Assembly (NCBI GenBank): GCA_051745635.1
Contig: JBNJEH010000001.1
Coordinates: 90,388-154,387 of the forward strand
Reading direction: 5' to 3'
DNA length: 64,000 bases
Source of the DNA: Brumimicrobium sp051745635
Lineage (GTDB): Bacteria > Bacteroidota > Bacteroidia > Flavobacteriales_D > Crocinitomicaceae
Below the pieces are notes generated by a model that did no database searches, was not told the origin of the DNA, and saw only the letters and a program-made list of their open reading frames with translations. The translations under genes and the position numbers were made by a program. Positions 8,152 to 16,067 of this stretch are shown piece by piece (within the stretch, counting starts at the first letter, position 1; every line of letters begins with the position of its first letter).

Positions 8152-8868
8152 TTAGTTACATTTCTTAGCGTCCTTATTCAGCACGTCCGTTTTAACAAAA
8201 TCCAAGCGTAAAATTGGATTCCATTCAAACGTGTCTATCTTTTTTAGTTCAAAGTAGTTGTTGTCTTTTTCGGTTAGAAGGCGCATTGAAAAATCGTCTT
8301 CTAACTTTTTTAAGGTGTCCAGTTCGCAACTGGATAATTCTTTTTTTACTGCTTTTGCTCCCATGTCACGAATCATTGCTGGAATTATATCTGGCTTGAT
8401 ATGTACAGCTACTGTTTCTTCTGTATCGATCCGTTGAATGAAGTAAATTCCTTCAAAACTGTTGTCGATATAGAAAGTATTAAATTGATAACGCCCTCCC
8501 GACAAATACATTCCAGCATCTCCAATACACGGTGAACTTTTGGCAACAATACGCGTGTTAGTTCTGTCAATTACACTATCAGGATAAAGTTCATAAAGGC
8601 CTTTTTGTAAGCCTAAAAAACCAACTACTAAACCATCACATAAATGACCGTGTAGCTTTTGAACATCATCTAAAGTGATCGTCTGTTCATTTGTCAATCG
8701 TCCTTTTGAAAAATCGGTGTCTATGACTCGGATACTTGTGTTTTTTACTAAATCGGAAAGCTCATTTGACTGACTTTCTGCAAATTTATCTTGCGTATTT
8801 GTTTCGTTTTGTTCACATGAAATAAGCAGTGTCAAAACTCCAGCGAAGAATATTAGTTTTTTAATCAT
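8152..8868 (-). CDS. FmdE-like domain lipoprotein, last gene of the ars-type operon
   Basis: This 238-aa protein has a lipobox (LTLLISC, Cys18) and a domain with the FmdE signature HGHLCDG (residues 73-79), followed by VVGFLGLQKGLYELYP and SSPCIGDAG with C114. FmdE proteins bind zinc with such His/Cys motifs; most have no known reaction outside methanogens. Being lipidated it should sit in the periplasm. Its start overlaps the arsG stop by 4 nt (ATGA), so it belongs to that operon, and it may bind a metal or metalloid. The exact role is unknown. Confidence 0.82.
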   Translation of the reverse strand: MIKKLIFFAGVLTLLISCEQNETNTQDKFAESQSNELSDLVKNTSIRVIDTDFSKGRLTNEQTITLDDVQKLHGHLCDGLVVGFLGLQKGLYELYPDSVIDRTNTRIVAKSSPCIGDAGMYLSGGRYQFNTFYIDNSFEGIYFIQRIDTEETVAVHIKPDIIPAMIRDMGAKAVKKELSSCELDTLKKLEDDFSMRLLTEKDNNYFELKKIDTFEWNPILRLDFVKTDVLNKDAKKCN

Positions 8869-9569
8869 AGAAAGAAAATTATAATGTAATACAGACCAAC
8901 AGCGATAAAGACGAATCCAATAACATAGCGCATTACTTTTTCAATGCGTTGTACTTTGGTGAAATAACTACTCATTTTTCCTACGGTGTAGGCTAGAATG
9001 TAAGCGAAAAAGATCACTGGAATTCCCGTTCCAATCGCAAAAACAATAGGAAGATATAGTCCACTTGCTTCTGTAATCGTCATTGGAATCAAAACACCGA
9101 AAAACAATGCAGCACTGTAAGGACAAAAAGCCAAAGCGAAAATAATTCCCAGGAAATAGGCGCCCCAATGTCCTTTGTCTTTAAATTTTTCAGAAAAACG
9201 TTCCTGTAAATTTGATTTTCCTAAGAAGTTTAATTTAATCACATTGAGCATGATCAACCCCACAATAATCAACAAAGGGCCGAGGATGCGCTCACCGTAT
9301 TGACTAAATAATTTAGCCACCTGAAAAGTGCTTGCGCCAAAAAAGAGAATCAAACCAATGAGGGTGTAGCTCGTTGCTCTTCCCAGTGTGTAGACGATGC
9401 CACTCCAAAACACTTTGCGCTTTTCCTCGATATTTTTTGAAATATATGCCGTAGCGGTAATGTTTGTCGCTAACGGACAAGGACTAATCGCCGTTAAAAG
9501 TCCGAGCAAAAAAGCACTCAGGAAAGCGATTTCAGATGTATGTGCGAGATTTGATAAATACTCAAACAT
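8865..9569 (-). CDS. arsG: ArsG-type organoarsenical efflux permease (DsbD/CcdA superfamily)
   Basis: This 234-aa inner-membrane protein has six hydrophobic segments and the DsbD/CcdA-like Cys motifs SPCPLATN (near residue 30) and FALAFCPYSAALFFG (near residue 145). In the described ArsEFG system, ArsG exports trivalent aromatic aminoarsenicals after reduction by ArsE/ArsF. The gene starts 1 nt after the arsF stop and overlaps the FmdE-like gene. A general cytochrome-biogenesis CcdA role is possible on fold alone, but the arsR-arsE-arsF context favours ArsG. Confidence 0.8.
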   Translation of the reverse strand: MFEYLSNLAHTSEIAFLSAFLLGLLTAISPCPLATNITATAYISKNIEEKRKVFWSGIVYTLGRATSYTLIGLILFFGASTFQVAKLFSQYGERILGPLLIIVGLIMLNVIKLNFLGKSNLQERFSEKFKDKGHWGAYFLGIIFALAFCPYSAALFFGVLIPMTITEASGLYLPIVFAIGTGIPVIFFAYILAYTVGKMSSYFTKVQRIEKVMRYVIGFVFIAVGLYYIIIFFL

Positions 9570-9570
9570 A

Positions 9571-10008
9571 TTACAACTTTTCTAGTGCACTATTGAGTTT
9601 TTCGGTCAACTCTTTCTTGAAGCTATCTCCATGAATCGCATCAAAAGCCCAATTCGTTTCATCCATGATTTCTTTCTCACCATCTTTAAAAACAGTGATC
9701 GCTAATGTTGTTCCAAAAGCGGCATATTCTTCGGCGAGTGCAGCATTCTCTTCTGCTTCAGCGTTGATTAACCTGAATGTAATTAAACTGTCTTTGAGTT
9801 CTTGCTTGAACTGTTCGTTTAAGGTTTCCTTGGTTTCTTTTTCGATAGCACGACACGTTTCACAGCGATTCGCAGAGTGAAAATCATAAACAGCAACATA
9901 GTTTTTTGATATCTCTGCAGTGTTTCCCTCATTTATTTTGGCTTCTTCATTTGGAGATCCACAAGCTGCGAGAACAGCTAAACTAAGTACAAAAATCAAC
10001 TTTTTCAT
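9571..10008 (-). CDS. arsF: ArsF-like thioredoxin-fold lipoprotein
   Basis: This is a 145-aa protein with a lipoprotein signal (LAVLAAC, Cys16). A thioredoxin-like domain carries a CxxC in HSANRCETCRAIEKE and the TTLAITVFKDGEKEI strand typical of the fold. The NRCETCRAIE block is what I recall for the ArsF family, named as a subunit of nitrophenyl compound reduction. Its place between a permease and ArsG supports this. The substrate in this organism cannot be read from sequence. Confidence 0.78.
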   Translation of the reverse strand: MKKLIFVLSLAVLAACGSPNEEAKINEGNTAEISKNYVAVYDFHSANRCETCRAIEKETKETLNEQFKQELKDSLITFRLINAEAEENAALAEEYAAFGTTLAITVFKDGEKEIMDETNWAFDAIHGDSFKKELTEKLNSALEKL

Positions 10009-10026
10009 TTTACGTTTTTTATTTGG

Positions 10027-11004
10027 TTAAAATATTAAATTAAAGAAATATCCAGATAGTATGATACAAACGGTGACCACGCCGAAGAATATTCCTATGA
10101 GTTTCCAAGTCATGACTTTTTTGAGTAACATCGCTTCGGGCAATGATAATCCAACCACACCCATCATAAATGCAATGGCAGTTCCGAGGGGGATTCCTTT
10201 GTCTACGAGAACTTCAATCACAGGTAAAATACCAGAGGCGTTGGAGTACATCGGCACGGCCAGAATAGTACTGATCGGTACAGCAAACCAATTGTCTTTC
10301 CCCATGTATTGTTCAAAGAAACCTTCAGGAATATAACCGTGCATCAACCCACCAATGGCGATCCCAACTATCACGTAAGGCAATATTCCTTTGATGATTC
10401 CCATGGCTTCTTTCCAGATGTTAGGCAGACGATCTACAAATCGGACGTTTCCTTCATCATATTCCTCACTTTCCCTTTCAGCATTATCGAGTACACCTTG
10501 AACCCAGGGAGTCAGGTATTTTTCCAGACTCAATTTTTGTAGAATGTAACCTGATAATGTTCCTAAAATGACGCCTGTAATCACATATATCAGTGTTGTT
10601 TTCAGTCCGAACATCCCAAAGAAAATGGCAATAGCAACTTCATTGACAAGTGGCGACGTAATTAAAAATGAAAAAGTAACTCCCAACGGAATTCCACCTT
10701 TTACAAATCCGATAAAAAGTGGAACTGATGAACAAGAACAAAATGGTGTGACTACGCCAAATAATGAAGCGACAAAATACTCTAAACCGTAAAGTTTCTT
10801 TCTGGAAAGGTAATTACGCACTTTTTCTACAGGGAAATAACTGTTGACTACGCCCATCAATAAAATAATGATGAAGAGTAAGATCAGAATTTTAATAGAG
10901 TCGTAAATAAAGAAATTCAGTGCTTTTGCTAAATGAGCTTCACTAGAGAGTCCAATGGTGTCATACACCAACCAATCCGAAATATCTTGAAGCCAATCGA
11001 ACAT
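10027..11004 (-). CDS. Permease of the ArsP/YraQ (DUF318) family
   Basis: This 325-aa membrane protein of about 8-10 helices carries the family hallmark VVTPFCSCSSVPLFIGFVKG, with the paired cysteines, and SFLITSPLVNEVAI. A second family block is AVPMYSNASGILPVIEVLV. ArsP members export organic arsenicals; others have no known substrate. The OsmC stop is 1 nt upstream and arsF starts 18 nt downstream, so it is inside the operon. Two different permeases (this and ArsG) in one unit imply more than one exported species or a two-step export. Confidence 0.85.
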   Translation of the reverse strand: MFDWLQDISDWLVYDTIGLSSEAHLAKALNFFIYDSIKILILLFIIILLMGVVNSYFPVEKVRNYLSRKKLYGLEYFVASLFGVVTPFCSCSSVPLFIGFVKGGIPLGVTFSFLITSPLVNEVAIAIFFGMFGLKTTLIYVITGVILGTLSGYILQKLSLEKYLTPWVQGVLDNAERESEEYDEGNVRFVDRLPNIWKEAMGIIKGILPYVIVGIAIGGLMHGYIPEGFFEQYMGKDNWFAVPISTILAVPMYSNASGILPVIEVLVDKGIPLGTAIAFMMGVVGLSLPEAMLLKKVMTWKLIGIFFGVVTVCIILSGYFFNLIF

Positions 11005-11005
11005 T

Positions 11006-11404
11006 TTACTGGATCACTTTTATTTCACCTTTAATCTCTGAACCATGACTTAACGTGTTATAAATGGTTCCAAACTTCTGAATGTTTTTGTGTAATAAAT
11101 CCGTGTTTAGATTTTCGTCCGAGCTTTTGATTTCAAGCGTATAATTAATTTCCTTCATCAAAGGTGGCTTGTCTTGACGAATGCCTTCTACTTGAATTTC
11201 GGCAGTTTCATACTCAAATTCTAAAATAGAAGAAAAGCGTTCTACATTTTTCAGGCAACACGCCGCAAAAGCACTCAGCAATAATTCTGCTGGACCCGCC
11301 TTGTCTTTATGATCTTTATTGATCCCGAATTCATAATGATTGTTTTTGGCATCAATTTCACCAATTCCTGATTTGTTTGATGTTGCATTTACAGCATACC
11401 TCAT
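11006..11404 (-). CDS. OsmC-family protein
   Basis: This is a 132-aa OsmC/Ohr-like protein with the conserved GPAELLLSAFAACCLKNVER helix carrying C49/C50, the usual peroxidatic position, and NTLSHGSEIKGEI at the C-terminus. The second conserved Cys, usually just before the NTLSHG-type segment, is a Thr here (GTIYNTLSHG), so a classic two-Cys peroxidase cycle is not evident. OsmC proteins reduce organic peroxides with thiol donors; the CPKC thioredoxin encoded next door could be the donor. Confidence 0.88.
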   Translation of the reverse strand: MRYAVNATSNKSGIGEIDAKNNHYEFGINKDHKDKAGPAELLLSAFAACCLKNVERFSSILEFEYETAEIQVEGIRQDKPPLMKEINYTLEIKSSDENLNTDLLHKNIQKFGTIYNTLSHGSEIKGEIKVIQ

Positions 11405-11433
11405 TGCTTAATTTTTTTAAATTTAAATTCGCA

Positions 11434-11670
11434 CTACCCATTAATAGCCTCCAATACTTCCGCTCTTGACGGCACTTTTCCCTTCATTTTGATAATTTCA
11501 TCAACAACAACGGCGGGCGTACTCATGACATTATACTCCATTATTTTTGTAATGTCTTCGACTTTTTCAATGGTAGCTTCAATGTTATTTTCTTCTACAA
11601 CTTGTCGCACTACTGCTTCAGTTTGTTTGCACTTTGGGCAACCTGTCCCTAAAATTTTAATTGTTTTCAT
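11434..11670 (-). CDS. arsE: ArsE-like redox-active disulfide protein (TM0996/MTH895 type thioredoxin)
   Basis: This 78-aa minimal thioredoxin/glutaredoxin-like protein begins MKTIKILGTGCPKCKQTEAV and ends with a STPAVVVDEIIKMKG cis-Pro segment, the standard layout of the redox-active disulfide protein 2 family. In ArsEFG clusters the small protein next to ArsF is called ArsE. It is cytoplasmic, with no signal peptide. It follows arsR by 45 nt, and a candidate ArsR site lies in that gap. Confidence 0.82.
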   Translation of the reverse strand: MKTIKILGTGCPKCKQTEAVVRQVVEENNIEATIEKVEDITKIMEYNVMSTPAVVVDEIIKMKGKVPSRAEVLEAING

Positions 11671-11682
11671 AATTTATGTAGT

Positions 11683-11703
11683 TTATCGCCAATAAACGAT
11701 TGG
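11683..11703 (-). promoter_or_regulatory. Second candidate ArsR operator, before arsE
   Basis: This 21-nt element on the plus strand begins TTATCGC and ends ACGATTGG. It matches the element over the arsR promoter (12033-12053) at 18 of 21 positions, and both contain ATCG-N8-CGAT. The -7 position inside it is degraded (TTTATTGG), so it may block or pause transcription rather than be a strong promoter. Confidence 0.6.
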
Positions 11704-11715
11704 TCGAGTAAATTT

Positions 11716-12027
11716 TTAAGATTTATTAAATAGTTCTTCGAATAATTGTTTTGCTTTAATCCAGTTTACCTGATTGATGCAGTATTTAATTCGTGGAGGA
11801 GTGATTTCCCCTTGAATAAGTCCGGCGGTTTTTAATTCTTTCAAATGTTGTGAAATGGTCGATTGCGAAATGGGCAAAATATCCACAAGATCTCCCGTAT
11901 AGCAGCAACTCTGCTTCTCCAAATGATTCAAAATTGTGATGCGTGTAGGATGTCCTAAAGCTTTCGCAAATACTGCCAATTGCGCAGCATCTTTTTCAAA
12001 CTCGATATTTGATAATGTCCTTTTCAT
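11716..12027 (-). CDS. arsR: ArsR/SmtB-family repressor
   Basis: This is a 103-aa winged-helix protein from an ATG at 12027, chosen because a TACATTTG promoter element (12046 down to 12039) lies only 11 nt upstream; longer in-frame starts would lie in or before the promoter. The recognition helix region is LPISQSTISQHLKELKTAGL. The inducer site is probably the Cys41-Cys42 pair in KQSCCYTGDL, at the position of metalloid-binding cysteines in ArsR proteins, with C83 as a possible third thiol. It is expected to repress itself and the six downstream genes until arsenical or another thiophilic compound binds. Confidence 0.9.
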   Translation of the reverse strand: MKRTLSNIEFEKDAAQLAVFAKALGHPTRITILNHLEKQSCCYTGDLVDILPISQSTISQHLKELKTAGLIQGEITPPRIKYCINQVNWIKAKQLFEELFNKS

Positions 12028-12032
12028 ATTGC

Positions 12033-12053
12033 TTATCGCAAATGTACGATTGG
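12033..12053 (-). promoter_or_regulatory. arsR promoter and autoregulatory operator
   Basis: The -7 element TACATTTG (minus strand, 12046-12039) is embedded between the arms ATCG and CGAT of a 4-8-4 inverted repeat. A repressor bound there would cover the promoter. The whole element is repeated at 11683-11703. Confidence 0.65.
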
Positions 12054-12208
12054 TTTTTGAGGGAGAAAGTGACAAAAGTCACATATGGGGAAATAGTAAT
12101 TCAGTTTTTATTCATCATTAACATCAATTACCAGATGATTTTCAAGCTCGTTAAATAGCTTTTCAGCATTACTGACGAGATTTTTTCAGGTATAGAATAA
12201 GTTGATTC

Positions 12209-12254
12209 ACCCTTGTTTTGTTACAATAATCTAGAATATTTACCCTTGTTTTGT
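12209..12254 (+). repeat. Direct repeat pair upstream of the ATPase pseudogene
   Basis: ACCCTTGTTTTGT occurs at 12209-12221 and again at 12242-12254, 33 bp apart. Both lie in the 240-bp gap between arsR and the ATPase remnant, where no other gene is seen. The repeat could be a duplicated -33 TTG-type promoter element or a binding site for the ATPase system. Confidence 0.6.
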
Positions 12255-12267
12255 GTTAAGTAGGTTA

Positions 12268-13647
12268 ATGGTTATGGGTTTTAGTAGATTTGTATATAAT
12301 GAGTTGTTGTTGTGGAAAGAAGATGCTTATCGAAAACCTCTCGTCTTAAGAGGTGCTCGGCAGGTGGGAAAGACAACATTGGTTAGGCAGTTTGCTAAGG
12401 TCTTCGATTATTACATCGAGCTTAATCTTGAGAAGCCAGAACACCTTGATTATGTAGAGTCCAGCAAAAGCGTTCAACAATTGGCAGATATTTTATCCTT
12501 GCAATTTAAAATATCCTCTTCTGAATGGAAAAACACATTGCTATTCATTGATGAAATTCAAGAGTCGCCCAAAGCTATTGGATTTTTGCGCTTTTTCCAT
12601 GAAGAGCTTTCGGATTTAAATGTCATTGCGGCTGGTTCATTATTAGAACATAGTATTCGGCAAGTACAACACTTTCCCGTTGGCAGAATCAGTTATCTTT
12701 ATCTTTTTCCATTGAATTTTCAGGAGTTTTTAACAGCAACAGAAAACCAACATATTCTCGAACGAATTTATAATATTCCGATTGATGAAGTTACTCACAA
12801 GATAGCTCTCAAATTATTTCATACTTATTGTATCATTGGAGGTATGCCTGAAATAGTAGCTAATTACAGTAAATATAATGATATTACTCGTTTGGTTCCT
12901 ATTTACGAAAGTATTTGGAACACTTGCAAAGATGATATCTCAAAATATGCTGAAAGTAAAACGGATCAAAAAGTCATTCGTCATGTTATGCAATCTGCAT
13001 CGGCAGTTGTTGATCAGCGTGTGAAATTTCAAAATTTTGGAAACTCTAATTACAAATCCTGAGAAATTGGAGAAGCGTTAAGAAGTCTGGATATGGCAAA
13101 AGTTATTCAAATTATATACCCTTGTACGAGTGCGGAAGCACCTGCATTACCCGACTAGAAGAAATCACCTCGTTTGCAAATTCTCGATACAGGAATCTTA
13201 AATTTTGATCTCAATATTCAAGCACAGCTATTAACACTGGATGATCTTAGCTCAGCATATAAAGGAGCTATTATTCCTCATTTGATTACTCAAGAATTGA
13301 TATCCTTAAATAAAGGGAGTTATCAAAAACCGAAGTTCTGGGTAAGAGATAAAACACAATCTTCTGCAGAGGTCGATTTAGTGCGTGTTTTTAATGGGAT
13401 GTTAATTCCTGTTGAAATAAAATCGGGAGCGACAGGCAGTTTAAGGTCTTTGCATCAGTTTATAGATCAAACCAATCATCAATGTGGTGTTCGCATATAC
13501 GGAGGTAATTTTAAAATAGAAACCACTAGAACGAGAAAAGGAAAAAAATTCTATTTAATGAATTTGCCCTATTATTTAGGTACGTTTATTGACGATTATT
13601 TAGAGTACTTTTTCAGCAATAGTTCGGAACGAACTGAAGAATTTTAG
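12268..13647 (+). pseudogene. Decayed AAA ATPase (AAA_14/DUF4143 family), two in-frame stops
   Basis: One continuous frame reads as an ATPase of the AAA_14 plus DUF4143 class. It has Walker A in LRGARQVGKTTLVRQF, Walker B in LLFIDEIQESPKAI, and LNVIAAGSLLEH. DUF4143 motifs follow (LFPLNFQEFL; IIGGMPEIVANY), then the C-terminal nuclease-like EVDLVRVFNGMLIPVEIKSG. The frame is broken by TGA at 13060-13062 and TAG at 13156-13158, so no full product can be made. The last codons (ERTEEF, then TAG at 13645-13647) are not ATPase sequence: they align with a lipoprotein paralogue that continues past the stop. The start is ATG 12268 or 12274. These ATPases are often mobile or repeated in Bacteroidota; their role is unclear. 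Confidence 0.88.
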
Positions 13648-13861
13648 TTGAGCGATGGAAAATTGGTGCTTGCCGTCATAGAAGATGATGGAAGTGGCAA
13701 ACGCGGCACTTGATAAGCTTTATTATTTTTATGACGACAAAGTAATTGCCGAGATAAGCCGCACAGGTGAGCCCGAAAATAGTGTCAACCATAGTGACGG
13801 AGAAAAACTATTGGCTGAGGTGAATGAATACATCAAAATTGTTGAAGAACAGATGAATTGA
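13629..13861 (+). pseudogene. Decayed C-terminal fragment of the 7457-8056 lipoprotein paralogue
   Basis: Translated with one frame correction, this reads RTEEF, stop, LSDGKLVLAVIEDDGSGKRG, then (after a deletion that shifts frame) DKLYYFYDDKVIAEISRTGE and so on to ...VNEYIKIVEEQMN. It aligns along its length with residues about 117-197 of the lipoprotein at 7457-8056 (RTEEFYLEDGELILAVIEDD; DKLYYFNNEKVISEISREGE). A nonsense codon replaces the Tyr, and about 14 bases are missing near 13713. The upstream part was replaced by the ATPase remnant. Confidence 0.85.
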
Positions 13862-13893
13862 TTTTCGAAAATGAGCTGTGAGCATTTTAGCTC

Positions 13894-13928
13894 AAAAAAA
13901 ACGGCAAACTTATCAGTTGCCGTTTTTT
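13894..13928. terminator. Bidirectional terminator
   Basis: The stem CGGCAA (13902-13907) / TTGCCG (13917-13922) is flanked by A8 and T6, so it can end transcription from both sides. It separates the pseudogenes from the convergent peroxiredoxin gene. Confidence 0.8.
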
Positions 13929-13950
13929 AATTTCACGAATTCGTTAAACC

Positions 13951-14619
13951 TTAAAGTTCTTTCTTCGCCAAATACCAGTCTACTTTCTCACAACTGTCAT
14001 CTGCAAGGCGATCGTTTAATGCGTCCAATGTTTTCGGTGGTGGAACGATAACTTTATCGCCTTTTTTCCAGTCAAGCGGCATGGCAACTCCGTGTTCATC
14101 CGAAGTCTGCAGTGCTTCTAATGAACGCAAAATTTCATCCATGTTTCGTCCGACATTTAACGGATAATACATGATCAAACGAATGGTCTTCTCCGGATCG
14201 ATAAAGAATACTGCACGAACGGCTGATGTTTCGCTTTCATTCGGTTGTAGCATTCCATATTTTTTGGAGACATTCATGTCAAGATCCGCAATAATTGGAA
14301 AGTCAAAATAGACGCCGGTATTTTGACGAACGTTTTGAACCCATCCGAGGTGGGCGTGGATACTATCAATACTTAACCCGAGCAATTCTGTGTTCAAAGC
14401 TTCAAATTCACTTTTGCGCTCGGCGAAACCGCTCATTTCTGTTGTACAAACAGGGGTGAAATCAGCGGGGTGAGAGAACATTACAGTCCATTTATCCTGG
14501 GCAAACTCACTCATTTTTATTTTTCCTTTTGTCGTCATCGCTTCAAAATCGGGCGCTTTATCACCAATTCGTGGCATGACGTTCGTTGCTTCTTGTGTTG
14601 TTTCTTCTTTTTCTTCCAT
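13951..14619 (-). CDS. Peroxiredoxin, 1-Cys Prx6-like
   Basis: This 222-aa AhpC/TSA-fold peroxidase reduces hydrogen peroxide and organic peroxides. The peroxidatic Cys58 lies in SHPADFTPVCTTEM. SIDSIHAHLGWVQNV and the long C-terminal arm (PLDWKKGDKVIVPPP) are Prx6-subfamily features. Another Cys near the end (DDSCEKVDWYL) may serve as resolving residue. The ATG at 14619 was chosen over the longer frame to 14685, because the promoter TATATTTG (minus strand 14649-14642) lies between them. It stands alone, convergent with the pseudogenes. Confidence 0.92.
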   Translation of the reverse strand: MEEKEETTQEATNVMPRIGDKAPDFEAMTTKGKIKMSEFAQDKWTVMFSHPADFTPVCTTEMSGFAERKSEFEALNTELLGLSIDSIHAHLGWVQNVRQNTGVYFDFPIIADLDMNVSKKYGMLQPNESETSAVRAVFFIDPEKTIRLIMYYPLNVGRNMDEILRSLEALQTSDEHGVAMPLDWKKGDKVIVPPPKTLDALNDRLADDSCEKVDWYLAKKEL

Positions 14620-14641
14620 AATTTTGACTTTAAATTTGATA

Positions 14642-14649
14642 CAAATATA
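14642..14649 (-). promoter_or_regulatory. -7 promoter element of the peroxiredoxin gene
   Basis: TATATTTG on the minus strand fits TAnnTTTG and lies 22 nt before the ATG at 14619. Confidence 0.6.
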
Positions 14650-14802
14650 CGTTGAAGAGGAGGAAAGCATAGTAACAAGTATCACACAATGGATTATTGT
14701 ACATTATGGACATGTTTTTAGTGCTTTGTTTCGAATACGACTTCGCTGGAACCTGCAACCGATAACGTTTCGATCATTTTCAGTTAATTTCGTTGAAATA
14801 AT

Positions 14803-14810
14803 TATTTTTG
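14803..14810 (+). promoter_or_regulatory. -7 promoter element of the 14829 lipoprotein gene
   Basis: TATTTTTG fits TAnnTTTG. A TTG start codon at 14808 would overlap it, so the ATG at 14829 is preferred. Confidence 0.6.
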
Positions 14811-14828
14811 GATCAGAAAAAGAAATAT

Positions 14829-16004
14829 ATGTTTACAAAGCCTTATTTAGCCATTCTTCTGTTAAATATCATCGCCTCTTGCGCAGTACACCAAGGGAAT
14901 GTCAATAACGCACAGCTACCGGACTCGGCGGAAAGTATTATCTATGAAGATAAAGTCTACGGTTACGCTTCCTGTCATTATGTTTTGGCAATTGGCGGAT
15001 TAGGTTCGCAGGGACTCGCGGCAGAGGCGCTCTATAATTTGAGGAATGGAGTGCAATTGGAAAAAGGTGAATACCTCGATAATTTTACGATCGATCACCG
15101 CTGGTTTTATTTTGTTCCGTTTTTTATCAAACACGAAGTGCTGGTTTCTGCAGACAAAATTAAGGTGAAAAACGGGCATGATGTCACTTATTCAGATGCA
15201 TATAATGAACACATCGAAAGTTTTGATCCAAACAGCAATAATAATTTTAGTCCAAATGACAAGGTGTTCGTTCAAAAGCGTAAAGAACTGCGGCAACAAT
15301 CCGAAGGCACTATATTAGCCGTCAATAAATATAATGCGAAAGTCCTTTTCAACAATTATGGGAGTCTAAAGGTTAAGCGAATACGCTATGAAGATATTTA
15401 CAGGAAACATGCAGATGGTAATGTCAATTTTTTCCTTGCTGCTGAGCATGGGGATACGCTGCTACTCAGAATGGAAGATTTTGAGAGAACGAGCTATGCA
15501 CACTGCATATTCCTGGGCTCTGGAAATGGAAAAGTAGTTGTCCGAAACATCAATGGTTCGAAATCCTACACGGAACCCGTGCGGAATGTTGTAATTGAAG
15601 ATTCAACAGCTCAAAAGAGGTCGGAGCTCGATAGCATCATGGCTCACGTGATGAACTCAACAAGGAGTCCTCAGCGAGTGAAAAAGTGGATGAAAGGAGA
15701 ACAAGTTGTTCAGGGTACATTGCTGCGCATCGAAGGTGATGAGGTTATTGTCCAAAAAGAAAGCGGTGAAGAAGTGAAATGGGAACTTTCAAAAGTGTAT
15801 ACAGAAAAAAACTGGCTGGAATTTGGGCTGAAACAATCCAGCAAAGGTATGCTTCTCAACAACCAAAAGGTCACCTACATTCCAGGGAGGCAAGGTAAAG
15901 CTGAATATGCCGAGATAAAAGGTTTTCGGTACCACAACGTACTGATTCGTTTAGAAAGTGGAGGAATGCGCGAAGTTCCTGTCGGGTATTTGTTTCGCCC
16001 TTAA
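14829..16004 (+). CDS. Lipoprotein with SH3/Tudor-like segments, unknown function
   Basis: This 391-aa protein has a lipobox (LLLNIIASC, Cys18 from the ATG at 14829). An N-terminal domain contains YGYASCHYVLAIGGLGSQGL and FFIKHEVLVSADKIK. Three stretches that look like small beta-barrel (SH3/KOW/Tudor-like) modules follow: PNDKVFVQKRKELRQQSEGT, GEQVVQGTLLRIEGDEVIVQ, and YAEIKGFRYHNVLIRLESGG. No catalytic motif is recognised. The N-terminal part recalls small Bacteroidota lipoproteins such as DUF6567, which I cannot verify. It is a single-gene unit with its own promoter and terminator. Confidence 0.8.
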   Translation: MFTKPYLAILLLNIIASCAVHQGNVNNAQLPDSAESIIYEDKVYGYASCHYVLAIGGLGSQGLAAEALYNLRNGVQLEKGEYLDNFTIDHRWFYFVPFFIKHEVLVSADKIKVKNGHDVTYSDAYNEHIESFDPNSNNNFSPNDKVFVQKRKELRQQSEGTILAVNKYNAKVLFNNYGSLKVKRIRYEDIYRKHADGNVNFFLAAEHGDTLLLRMEDFERTSYAHCIFLGSGNGKVVVRNINGSKSYTEPVRNVVIEDSTAQKRSELDSIMAHVMNSTRSPQRVKKWMKGEQVVQGTLLRIEGDEVIVQKESGEEVKWELSKVYTEKNWLEFGLKQSSKGMLLNNQKVTYIPGRQGKAEYAEIKGFRYHNVLIRLESGGMREVPVGYLFRP

Positions 16005-16008
16005 AAAA

Positions 16009-16028
16009 TGCCGACCCTCAGGCCGGCA
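16009..16028. terminator. Hairpin terminator between convergent genes
   Basis: TGCCG/CGGCA plus CC/GG around a CTCA loop, with A6 before and TTTATT after. It is located between the 14829 gene and the convergent synthase gene. Confidence 0.65.
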
Positions 16029-16067
16029 CTTTATTATATTAACAATGAATAACAAATAATGGCTAAA

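Noticed and set aside
13174..13647. Independent gene downstream of the ATPase
   Set aside because: It is the same frame and the C-terminal part of the same ATPase, separated only by nonsense codons at 13060 and 13156.
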